From Hirudo medicinalis (taxonomy: Eukaryota > Annelida > Clitellata > Hirudinida > Hirudinidae), in the NCBI GenBank assembly GCA_011800805.1, contig MPNW01000368.1:240567-304566 (forward strand): 64,000 bases of DNA, read 5' to 3'. A model generated the notes under the pieces. That model saw only the letters and a list, made by a program, of their open reading frames with translations. It was not told the origin of the DNA and did not search any database. Within the stretch, counting starts at the first letter, position 1. Each line of letters opens with the position of its first letter. Made by a program: the position numbers and the translations under genes. Positions 61,784-64,000 of the stretch are shown here, in pieces.

Positions 61784-64000
61784 GCTGTTGCTGCTGCTGC
61801 TGTTGCTGCTGCTTCTCTTGCCATTAGTTGGAATATCACTTAGCCTAGGTTAAGTTTTGAGTTTTTCTCAAAGTTGAAAACTTAAATTTGAAGTGAAAGT
61901 CAAACCTCAATTAAAACCTTACTTAATAACATTTAAACTTTGTGTTATTTGACATTTTCGACCAGTTGCAAGCCAGGGTTCAGTGGAACGAGATGCGACC
62001 TCGACGCCTGCTACGGTTTCTGTGTCGAAGGTCGCACGGTCCGACCTTGCGAAGTGGACGAGAAAGGTCATCAGATTTGCAGGTTTGTAACGCAATGTAA
62101 TTAGACGACGTCTCCTTACGCGTCACGTGTTGGCTCTTTAATGTCACCTGCCTCGGGAAGCATTCTTTAGGTTCTTTATTTTTGTTGTTAACTTGTGAGG
62201 ATGTAATTGTCACCTCAGCTGCAAGGCAGAATACGACGGTCCAAGGTGCGAGCACAGTAAATGCGATCGTGTTTGTCACAATTCGGGCTCCTGCTTCTAC
62301 AATCCGGTGCTCGACGTCGCGACGTGCCAGTTAGTTGTCATTTTGTCGATGTTTTCTTGCTAAAGTCTCGCAAGTTTGTTGGATTTTGAGACGTTTTTAT
62401 CGAGAAGTAAATGAGGATACCTGTTTTTGAAAATGATTGATACAACCTCTGATCTCTGAACCGAATAAACCGACGATGTCGTCTTGGCAATGAAGGTGCA
62501 GACCGGGCTACATCGGAGACAGGTGCAAGTCGAAGGCCAACGATTCCTGCCAAGAATTCCTCTGCCACAACGAGGGGAAGTGCTTCGTGGATGAACATCA
62601 AAAGGCACTCTGCAATTGTCCCGACCGCTACAAAGGTGACAAAGCAGTTGCTTTTCTGCTTGCCGAAGTAAATGAACTGTCGCGACATTCCGTGTTCAAA
62701 ACCCGGCTCACTTCGCCACAAGCGCTCTCGGGAACGTGCACGAGACACTTTAGATGTCGTGCTGCTCTCGTTAGTTGCAAGACTTGCAGTTACAAATTTA
62801 TCTCATCACAAGACTTTGTGATGTAGTGTGGCGACATGAATGCACATTGATTCAGGGGGGGTTCTAATATTCCAAGATGCTGGAGTTGTGGTTCATTTTG
62901 TCCATGTTTGACATCGTTTGAATTTGATCACCACGACCACCTTGAGTCTGCCGTCGTCATCACTGTTCATCGTCACCGATGTTCTGGCAATCAGAAGTCA
63001 ATGTCTAAATTCATGAACTGCGGTGGATGAAAGATTAATTTTATAAAACTTAATTCACGTGACTAAGTGATTCATTTTATCGACTAATTTTAAGTCTTTG
63101 ATCCTTTACTCCAGGTAAGCATTGTGAGAAGTGCAGACTCCCATTCCATCGCTCGATGGCTTGCGGTCCATGCTACTACGGCTGCACCGACAACAACCTC
63201 TCATCTTGCCAAGTCTCCCCTTGCCACAGCCACCCAAGGACCAGGTGCCACTACCTTTCTCCTTCCACCTTTGACATGAAATGCACGTGCCCCCTGGGAT
63301 TCCACCCCGTGTGCCCCGAGGATGTCGACAAAGATGGAAGGCCCAGATGGCTCAAAAGGATCAAGCCCTCGGGAGATGCAAACTCCTTTAAAGAGTTCGA
63401 CGGCGATGGTGACGACGACGGTTACGATGACGGCGAAGACGACGACGAAGACGACAAGAACCAGATTGCCGGAACGAACTGCTTCAAGTGCGTGGACACT
63501 TGCTTCTCCTTCGGTTGTTTGAACAACGGCACCTGCAGGCACCGGGAGGCGACGTTCGAACCTTACTGCGAGTGTCGGGGTCCTTTCAGAGGAAAGCTCT
63601 GCCATGTGCAGTGCCGGTCCTGCCTTTCCTCTGGCACGGGTGAGCGCCTTCGTTTTCTTCTCTCGCGACCGTCATCTTCACAGTGATGGGATTCACTGTG
63701 AGAACAGCTAATTCACAGCTAAAAAAAAATAAGATGAAATGGTCTCCTGCCTTTTTGTTTTATTTGAAACTTTTGTAATGTTTCCCAGATTGATGATTAA
63801 AGCTGCATTTTAATTACAATTTGTGTAATTGTCAATTGAATAATAATTCATTGTTAATCGTCTATTAATTCCACAGTTGTCGTTATTTCAGAGAGTTGTT
63901 ACGTGGCTGAGGACGAGTCCGAGAAGTGCAAATGCAAGGAGGGCTATGAAGGGGAGAGTTGCAACCTTTGTCGGGGTGGCCACTGTGGCGCGAGGGGCAC
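8231..64000 (+). CDS. LRP1: LRP1-type LDL receptor-related protein, 75 visible exons, 3' end beyond window
   Basis: One giant type I receptor gene. In vertebrates LRP1 takes up many extracellular ligands (lipoproteins, protease-inhibitor complexes) and signals through its tail. Visible order: signal peptide; LDLa cluster I (one intact repeat); 2 EGF; propeller 1; EGF; cluster II (7 LDLa plus a half); 2 EGF; propellers 2-5 each followed by an EGF; cluster III (9 LDLa); 2 EGF; propeller 6; EGF; cluster IV (11 LDLa); 2 EGF; propeller 7; membrane-proximal EGFs. Every junction from exon 3 to exon 75 obeys GT-AG and reading-frame phase, and the sum is about 12.6 kb of coding sequence, close to the extracellular part of human LRP1 (4,544 residues in total). 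Exon coordinates are in the block entries. The alternative is LRP1B; megalin is less likely because the cluster and propeller order and the end of the last propeller (FYKFGH) match LRP1. The join between exons 2 and 3 is incomplete. Confidence 0.93.
9395..9555 (-). repeat. Possible tRNA-like repeat (B-box only)
   Basis: On the minus strand GAGTTCAACTCC fits the pol III B-box (GWTCRANNC), preceded by a short T-stem-like context. I see no convincing second copy in this window, so this is only a candidate SINE head. Confidence 0.25.
10371..10571. repeat. (ATA/ATG)n microsatellite with one N
   Basis: About 200 bp of nearly pure ATA/ATG triplets broken by a single N at 10467. The lone N probably marks a place where the assembler joined reads across the tract, so its true length is unknown. 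Confidence 0.9.
12183..12896. repeat. 30-bp direct repeat pair (12183-12212 and 12867-12896)
   Basis: The segment starting CAGGGCTCGCCCGATTATAT is identical at both places, 684 bp apart. The second copy continues into a stretch with a B-box-like TTTCGAACC (about 12928), so these may be two truncated copies of one dispersed repeat. Confidence 0.6.
13697..13782 (+). CDS. Candidate or decayed LRP1-like exon: second half of an LDLa repeat
   Basis: Between an AG (tacgag) and a consensus donor (cg|gtgagt) the frame encodes [18 protein letters not shown]. This has LDLa spacing: C3-I-x5-C4, C4-N-G-x3-C5, then C-x2-G. It sits where LDLa 1 of LRP1 is expected, before exon 2. However the phases do not fit (enters phase 0, leaves phase 2, while exon 2 needs phase 1), and the sixth cysteine and the SDE motif are missing. 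Either partner exons are unrecognised or the exon is dead. Confidence 0.4.
14476..14631. repeat. 35-bp tandem repeat, about 4.5 copies
   Basis: The unit starts GTAATTGTACTTAATTGTAA and continues with ATAATCGAGTATTTAA. Copies differ at one or two bases (CAAGGA, CGAGTA, TTGAGTA variants). Confidence 0.85.
15117..15281 (+). CDS. LRP1: LRP1-like exon 2: first complete LDLa repeat visible (cluster I)
   Basis: Acceptor catctcag, donor a|t|gtgagt, phase 1 to 1. It encodes an LDLa: [26 protein letters not shown]. The donor falls inside the codon of the sixth cysteine (T|GY), so the next exon must begin with GT or GC to complete it. Neither exon 3 (starts CA) nor the candidate at 21847 (starts AT) does. 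This implies an undetected exon in intron 2, possibly in the assembly gap. By position it corresponds to the second LDLa of vertebrate LRP1. Confidence 0.85.
17484..17660 (+). mobile_element. tRNA-derived SINE, copy 3
   Basis: Forward copy with a tRNA-like A-box region (GACCGAATGGGTTACATTCC), a good B-box (GTGTTCGAAACCC) and a tail ending GGCGCTATATAAATG. The nearby open frames on both strands come from this repeat and are not genes. Confidence 0.8.
18150..18670 (+). pseudogene. Non-LTR retrotransposon fragment (C-terminal region of the RT polyprotein)
   Basis: In shifting + frames this translates to pieces typical of the end of R2/LINE-like polyproteins: [34 protein letters not shown], a [13 protein letters not shown]...C zinc-knuckle-like motif, [11 protein letters not shown] and DRKILANRP. 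Stops and frame changes separate them, so it is dead. There is no 3' tail or target-site duplication that I can define. The element type is given from motif memory, not a search. Confidence 0.65.
20731..21443. repeat. 32-bp minisatellite, about 22 copies
   Basis: The unit begins TTATTATTGGTGCTATTCTT and ends CATATTTCTCTC, with recurrent variants (GGTACT, TTGTGC). The unit length is not a multiple of three and it lacks stops in all + frames, which gives long overlapping open frames (up to 245 codons) with no protein features. A single N at 21284 and a repeated block of variants on either side of it suggest an assembly join. Confidence 0.92.
21847..21924 (+). CDS. Candidate cysteine-rich exon in intron 2
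   Basis: Acceptor tttgtcgcag, donor ccga|gtaagg, 78 nt, phase 1 at both ends like the receptor's module exons. It encodes [18 protein letters not shown] plus a short tail: four cysteines, not a full LDLa or EGF. It would not complete the sixth cysteine left open by exon 2. It could be a real variant exon or chance. Confidence 0.25.
24330..24420 (-). mobile_element. Second SINE-like family, copy 1
   Basis: The minus strand contains CAGCACGGATTCGAATCCCG (a B-box-like T-arm) followed by AATCATCCAGTTATGTAAC. The same order of motifs occurs on the + strand at about 31715-31795, which defines a dispersed family distinct from the main SINE. Confidence 0.5.
27121..27701. other. Assembly gap (581 N)
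   Basis: A run of Ns flanked on the right by GAT/GGT minisatellite and a little to the left by ATA triplets. It lies in intron 2 and could contain the LDLa exon that the splice phases require. Open frames running through it are artefacts. Confidence 0.98.
27702..27905. repeat. GGT/GAT minisatellite beside the gap
   Basis: Two and a bit imperfect copies of a complex unit of GGTGAT blocks with interspersed GATTGTAGTGG and GATGTTAGTG. The gap probably continues this array. Confidence 0.85.
28260..28633 (+). CDS. LRP1: LRP1-like exons 3-4: two EGF modules before propeller 1
   Basis: Exons 28260-28379 and 28517-28633, both phase 1 to 1. Each encodes a six-cysteine [11 protein letters not shown]...CYE...CECEKGQ...C, then [10 protein letters not shown]...CQCRDGF...C. 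They match the position of the EGF pair between LDLa cluster I and the first propeller of LRP1. The donors are strong (caag|gtgagt, gtgg|gtgagg). Confidence 0.9.
29101..31457 (+). CDS. LRP1: LRP1-like exons 5-9: beta-propeller 1 (degenerate YWTD motifs)
   Basis: Exons 29101-29264, 29492-29579, 30155-30308, 30573-30783 and 31268-31457, about residues 164-432. They align in order with the first propeller of LRP1: [25 protein letters not shown], a [11 protein letters not shown] strand, [22 protein letters not shown], and a closing blade ending [11 protein letters not shown]. The YWTD tetrads are replaced by NWYF, LVFL, CIYVL and LMYFI, so this domain is the most diverged propeller. In related receptors propellers drive pH-dependent ligand release. 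The second exon is the least certain: its donor (ttcga|gtacga) is weak and was chosen because it alone gives the phase that exon 7 needs. Confidence 0.82.
31117..31272 (+). repeat. 63-bp direct duplication spanning the exon 9 acceptor
   Basis: 31117-31179 and 31210-31272 are identical by eye. The second copy contains the acceptor (ctgacag) and the first five bases of exon 9, so the first copy provides a decoy acceptor 93 bp upstream. That reading frame meets a TGA at 31262, so use of the decoy would truncate the protein. Confidence 0.85.
31715..31795 (+). mobile_element. Second SINE-like family, copy 2
   Basis: Forward-strand match to the family at 24330: CCCAGCACAAATTCGAAATC, GGAGCAC, then AATCATCCAGTTATGTGAC. 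It lies in intron 9. Confidence 0.5.
31894..32470 (+). CDS. LRP1: LRP1-like exons 10-11: EGF and a half-LDLa
   Basis: Exon 10 (31894-31998) encodes an EGF with [12 protein letters not shown] and a final C. Exon 11 (32420-32470, 51 nt, phase 1 to 1) encodes [14 protein letters not shown]. The EFQC...C spacing is that of the first half of an LDLa, but the exon stops there (gttaga donor, then an in-frame stop) and the next exon starts a complete LDLa. In vertebrate LRP1 a second propeller and EGF follow this point; here nothing of that kind lies between 31998 and 33107. Confidence 0.75.
32640..32815 (+). mobile_element. tRNA-derived SINE, copy 4 (intron 11)
   Basis: One of the best preserved copies: GGTTGGCCGAACGGGTTGCG, then GTGTTCGAAACCCAGCCTGC, then GGTGCTATATAAATG. 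It lies in sense orientation in the intron after exon 11. Confidence 0.85.
33107..33507 (+). CDS. LRP1: LRP1-like exons 12-13: LDLa repeats of cluster II
   Basis: Exons 33107-33241 and 33388-33507, both phase 1 to 1, one LDLa each: CPEHMFKC...[17 protein letters not shown]...C and CKEDFIPC...[18 protein letters not shown]. The acidic calcium cage (D-G..D-C..GSDE) is intact in the second. Confidence 0.92.
33686..34258 (+). mobile_element. hAT-type element with BED zinc-finger remnant, perfect TIR and TSD
   Basis: 573 bp in intron 13, ending 89 bp before exon 14. The ends are CAGGGCTGTGGAGTC and its exact reverse complement (15-bp terminal inverted repeats). The 8-bp GTTTTTGC flanks it on both sides (33678-33685 and 34259-34266), the target-site length of hAT transposons. 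Inside, two + frames encode pieces of a BED finger ([15 protein letters not shown], then [11 protein letters not shown]), separated by a frame change. It is non-autonomous, since no catalytic core is present. Confidence 0.9.
34348..36095 (+). CDS. LRP1: LRP1-like exons 14-17: rest of LDLa cluster II (five repeats)
   Basis: Exons 34348-34653 (two LDLa), 34995-35120, 35567-35686 and 35976-36095, all phase 1 to 1. Cysteine patterns include [74 protein letters not shown] and [18 protein letters not shown]. Exon 14 joins its two repeats with an acidic linker ([13 protein letters not shown]), and a consensus donor (G|GTGAGG) remains inside it at 34495. The exon 15 donor (aaa|gtctgt) is weak; 35126 is a possible alternative. 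Cluster II is a main ligand-binding region in vertebrate LRP1. Confidence 0.9.
36288..36845 (+). CDS. LRP1: LRP1-like exons 18-19: EGF pair before propeller 2
   Basis: Exons 36288-36407 and 36720-36845, phase 1 to 1. Each encodes a six-cysteine [22 protein letters not shown] and [19 protein letters not shown]. The intron after exon 18 has (TTTG/TCTG)n, and the one after exon 19 has a (GAT)n tract. Confidence 0.9.
37397..40009 (+). CDS. LRP1: LRP1-like exons 20-24: beta-propeller 2
   Basis: Exons 37397-37609, 38112-38316, 38577-38747, 39369-39516 and 39913-40009, about residues 876-1153. YWTD-class motifs: LLFWND, IYWVES, LFWTDW, LYWVDA and IYWSDW, each with the upstream G(L/I)..D pattern ([26 protein letters not shown]). 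The phase-2 intron sits exactly before YLFWTDW. The introns after exons 20, 22, 23 and 24 all carry (GAT)n tracts soon after the donor. Confidence 0.93.
40289..40408 (+). CDS. LRP1: LRP1-like exon 25: EGF between propellers 2 and 3
   Basis: Phase 1 to 1. It encodes [14 protein letters not shown]...CKCPLLM...C, the EGF type that closes YWTD propellers in this family. The acceptor is attccag; the donor is t|gttggt. Confidence 0.88.
40508..42525 (+). CDS. LRP1: LRP1-like exons 26-29: beta-propeller 3
   Basis: Exons 40508-40735, 41136-41319, 41693-41820 and 42235-42525, about residues 1194-1470. Motifs: [43 protein letters not shown] and VYFSRT; several tetrads are worn. The exon 26 donor at 40736 (tcg|gtcggt) was chosen over an earlier gtgttt because it restores the strand leading into VAYDWM. 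The acceptor of exon 27 (ttccaacaag) lacks the usual CAG. Confidence 0.87.
41481..41605 (+). mobile_element. SINE fragment (3' part), intron 27
   Basis: From the B-box region (CGTCGTGTTCGCACTGCCAG) through a CCCTTTCCAAGCAGTGCCGTACAAATGG tail-like stretch to GGCTAAATGAAATAC. It resembles the 3' part of the copy at 54250 more than the others, so subfamilies may exist. Confidence 0.5.
41827..41900 (+). repeat. 24-bp tandem repeat, 3 copies, next to the exon 28 donor
   Basis: The unit is GTTTTGGAGCTGTTTGTGGA plus GATG, beginning six bases after the donor. It stays in frame with exon 28 (VLELFVEM per unit) until a stop at 41901. Confidence 0.85.
42788..42916 (+). CDS. LRP1: LRP1-like exon 30: EGF between propellers 3 and 4
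   Basis: Phase 1 to 1. It encodes [14 protein letters not shown]...CLCAVGFAL...C. The acceptor is ttttccag; the donor is ag|gtcgtt. Confidence 0.9.
43050..44831 (+). CDS. LRP1: LRP1-like exons 31-35: beta-propeller 4
   Basis: Exons 43050-43190 (an acceptor at 43055/56 is equally in frame), 43614-43748, 43867-43993, 44270-44563 and 44719-44831, about residues 1514-1783. Motifs: FLLYSAA, LIIYMD, TVDWLA|KNLYWVD, YLYWSE, RLYWFDG and IYWALQ. The phase-2 intron before YLYWSE matches the position in propellers 1, 2, 3, 5 and 7. Intron 34 ends in a long GTC/ATC/TTA tract that serves as the pyrimidine-containing 3' splice region (acceptor ttgaag). Confidence 0.9.
45442..45564 (+). CDS. LRP1: LRP1-like exon 36: EGF between propellers 4 and 5
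   Basis: Phase 1 to 1. It encodes [14 protein letters not shown]...CRCSHGK...C, the typical NGGC EGF after a YWTD propeller. The acceptor follows about 100 bp of ATC triplets. Confidence 0.93.
45929..48186 (+). CDS. LRP1: LRP1-like exons 37-40: beta-propeller 5
   Basis: Exons 45929-46177, 46608-46809, 47205-47409 and 48000-48186, about residues 1825-2105. Motifs: YFYSDI, LYWTSY, LYWTNW, LFWSDA and LYWTDW, with LTYD and IALD leads. The exon 38/39 junction (phase 2) again lies just before TLYWTNW. The last exon leaves T|G for a cysteine completed by exon 41. Confidence 0.92.
47553..47752. repeat. GAATGATT/GGATGAAT tandem repeat in intron 39
   Basis: About ten imperfect copies of a unit near 20 bp made of GAATGATTGAATGGATGAAT blocks. 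Non-coding. Confidence 0.85.
48419..48591. repeat. 9-bp tandem repeat (ATGAAAACA/ATGAAATCA) in intron 40
   Basis: About 19 copies of a 9-bp unit with two alternating variants at one base. Because the unit is a multiple of three it gives an artificial MKT/MKS-repeat frame on + and FI/SL repeats on -. Confidence 0.92.
48663..48791 (+). CDS. LRP1: LRP1-like exon 41: EGF before LDLa cluster III
   Basis: Phase 1 to 1. It encodes [15 protein letters not shown]...CSCNEGTYL...C. The acceptor is ctccacag; the donor is ctca|gtgggt. Confidence 0.92.
48923..51347 (+). CDS. LRP1: LRP1-like exons 42-47: LDLa cluster III (nine repeats)
   Basis: Exons 48923-49067, 49417-49628, 49811-50047, 50135-50266, 50527-50649 and 50946-51347, about residues 2149-2565. 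Most repeats keep the CDG..DC.DGSDE calcium cage. Exons 43, 44 and 47 carry more than one repeat, and one LDLa is split by the exon 42/43 phase-2 intron (KFK|CW). Exon 47 is unusual: after CMERLEFVC a lysine/glutamate-rich stretch of about 60 residues with no cysteine ([15 protein letters not shown]... onward) precedes KCMNMEAYC...C, so the insertion lies in the C2-C3 loop of the ninth repeat. Vertebrate LRP1 has ten repeats here. Confidence 0.92.
51585..52195 (+). CDS. LRP1: LRP1-like exons 48-49: EGF pair, second one calcium-binding
   Basis: Exons 51585-51710 and 52070-52195, phase 1 to 1. The first encodes [21 protein letters not shown]. The second begins DIDEC, the calcium-binding EGF signature, and continues CSQHCSN..CYCSDNY..C. 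Confidence 0.93.
52628..53901 (+). CDS. LRP1: LRP1-like exons 50-53: beta-propeller 6 (best conserved)
   Basis: Exons 52628-52833, 53062-53201, 53319-53570 and 53736-53901, about residues 2650-2904. Motifs: [62 protein letters not shown] and [11 protein letters not shown]. This is the propeller most similar to its LRP1 counterpart. Unlike the other six it has no intron before its MFYSDW blade: exon 52 runs through [13 protein letters not shown] without a break. Confidence 0.94.
54250..54455 (+). mobile_element. tRNA-derived SINE, copy 5 (intron 53)
   Basis: GGTTGGCCGAATGGGTTGCG, then GTGTTCGCAACCCAGTCTGC, then GGGGCGCTACATAAATGG, followed by a longer 3' part ending GGCTAAATACATACAAAATA. It is the longest copy and suggests the family's full 3' end. 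Confidence 0.8.
54606..54793 (+). CDS. LRP1: LRP1-like exon 54: EGF after propeller 6 and start of cluster IV
   Basis: Phase 0 to 2. It encodes the end of propeller 6 (FHPLTKPER), an EGF ([23 protein letters not shown]) and the first cysteine of the next LDLa (GNCT|). The acceptor is cctcctccag; the donor is ag|gtttga. Confidence 0.92.
55127..58380 (+). CDS. LRP1: LRP1-like exons 55-62: LDLa cluster IV (eleven repeats)
   Basis: Exons 55127-55320, 55518-55673, 55910-56158, 56341-56527, 56795-56982, 57086-57202, 57898-58011 and 58255-58380, about residues 2967-3410. I count eleven LDLa repeats, the number in the fourth cluster of vertebrate LRP1. Several are split by introns: exon 54/55 after the first cysteine, 55/56 inside CDG, 58/59 just before the fourth cysteine, 61/62 inside the sixth-cysteine codon. 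Calcium-cage residues are intact in most (CDG.NDCGD.SDE and similar). Confidence 0.93.
56569..56670 (+). mobile_element. Worn SINE fragment, intron 58
   Basis: GGTTGCAACGTAAAGCAACAG, then CGTGTTCGCTACCTGG, then GGTGCTAGATAAATAG: same motif order as the SINE family but strongly diverged. Confidence 0.4.
57254..57716. repeat. (TTA/TCA)n microsatellite with one N, intron 60
   Basis: About 460 bp of TTA and TCA triplets with a single N at 57614. It produces long poly-I/L/Y frames on + and poly-I/M on -, none of them genes. Confidence 0.95.
58655..59346 (+). CDS. LRP1: LRP1-like exons 63-64: two EGF-type modules before propeller 7
   Basis: Exons 58655-58834 and 59239-59346, phase 1 to 1. The first has six cysteines with an unusually long gap between the third and fourth ([12 protein letters not shown]...RCLCPE). 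The second is compact: [18 protein letters not shown]. The (TTG)n tract begins right after the exon 63 donor. Confidence 0.85.
59630..61381 (+). CDS. LRP1: LRP1-like exons 65-69: beta-propeller 7 (last) with RTKRRR motif
   Basis: Exons 59630-59727, 59891-60097, 60342-60520, 60709-60935 and 61175-61381, about residues 3507-3812. Motifs: [28 protein letters not shown] and IFWADM, and a closing blade with FYKFGH, matching the last propeller of LRP1. In vertebrate LRP1 a furin site (RHRR) lies just before the VTHL blade; the matching place here ([11 protein letters not shown]) has no basic site. Instead HRTKRRRF stands at the very end of exon 69 (about 61357-61372). Confidence 0.9.
61455..62635 (+). 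CDS. LRP1: LRP1-like exons 70-73: membrane-proximal EGF array, first part
   Basis: Exons 61455-61653, 61966-62082, 62219-62329 and 62496-62635. EGFs are split by phase-2 introns just before the C.PGF.G..C ends: [39 protein letters not shown]. The regular spacing is that of the EGF stack next to the membrane in LRP1. The acceptor of exon 73 (ggcaatgaag) is not a CAG type. Confidence 0.9.
61740..61815. repeat. (TTG/CTG)n microsatellite, intron 70
   Basis: TTG triplets running into CTG triplets, about 75 bp. Confidence 0.9.
62680..62760 (+). mobile_element. Possible SINE fragment, intron 73
   Basis: CCGTGTTCAAAACCCGGCTC, then GCCACAAGCGCTCTCGGGAA: resembles the B-box and middle of the SINE family. 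Short and diverged. Confidence 0.35.
63115..64000 (+). CDS. LRP1: LRP1-like exons 74-75: last visible EGF modules, acidic insert, cut by window end
   Basis: Exons 63115-63639 (525 nt, phase 1 to 1) and 63892 to beyond 64000. Exon 74 has a cysteine-dense part ([21 protein letters not shown]), then about 50 residues including a run almost wholly of D, E and G ([19 protein letters not shown]), then an EGF (CLNNGTC..CECRGPF..C). Exon 75 starts another EGF ([12 protein letters not shown]). The transmembrane helix and NPxY tail should follow outside the window. Confidence 0.88.

Overview
This is metazoan genomic DNA: intron-rich, GT-AG spliced, AT-rich between exons, and full of triplet microsatellites, SINE copies and transposon remnants. 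The fine intron structure and the gene content fit an invertebrate, perhaps a lophotrochozoan such as an annelid. The species is a guess; the sequence does not prove it. All genes I can support are on the + strand.

Region by region: (1) 651-1593 is a two-exon class I SAM methyltransferase of the histamine N-methyltransferase type. A decayed second copy of its last exon lies at 3995-4194, and SINE and hAT debris lies between the two. (2) 4494-6398 is a two-exon TRIM-type gene (RING, B-box, coiled coil, then a beta-propeller-like C-terminal half) with a poly(A) signal at 6768. (3) From 8.2 kb to the right edge runs one very large gene, an LRP1-type lipoprotein receptor. I could build 75 phase-consistent exons, about 4,210 codons: signal peptide, LDL-receptor class A (LDLa) repeats in clusters, EGF modules, seven YWTD-type beta-propellers and a membrane-proximal EGF array. 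The transmembrane segment and cytoplasmic tail lie beyond base 64000. Its first two introns (6.8 and 13 kb) hold most of the repeats and a 581-base assembly gap (27121-27701). At least one exon is missing there, because the first LDLa repeat lacks its sixth cysteine in the visible splice chain.

Most informative oddities in the receptor gene: one propeller fewer than vertebrate LRP1 (none between LDLa clusters I and II); the furin-type site absent at its vertebrate position but an RTKRRR motif right after the last propeller; an LDLa repeat with a charged insertion of about 60 residues; acidic linkers that resemble captured GAT microsatellite; a phase-2 intron at the same blade position in six of seven propellers; and an orphan half-LDLa exon in intron 1.

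Repeats: a tRNA-derived SINE in at least five good copies on both strands, a second SINE-like family, a non-LTR retrotransposon fragment, a 573-bp hAT element with perfect 8-bp target-site duplications, a 22-copy 32-bp minisatellite, and many (GAT)n/(ATC)n/(TTA)n tracts. I found no RNA genes, CRISPR arrays or operon-like structures, and no wholly new biological system.
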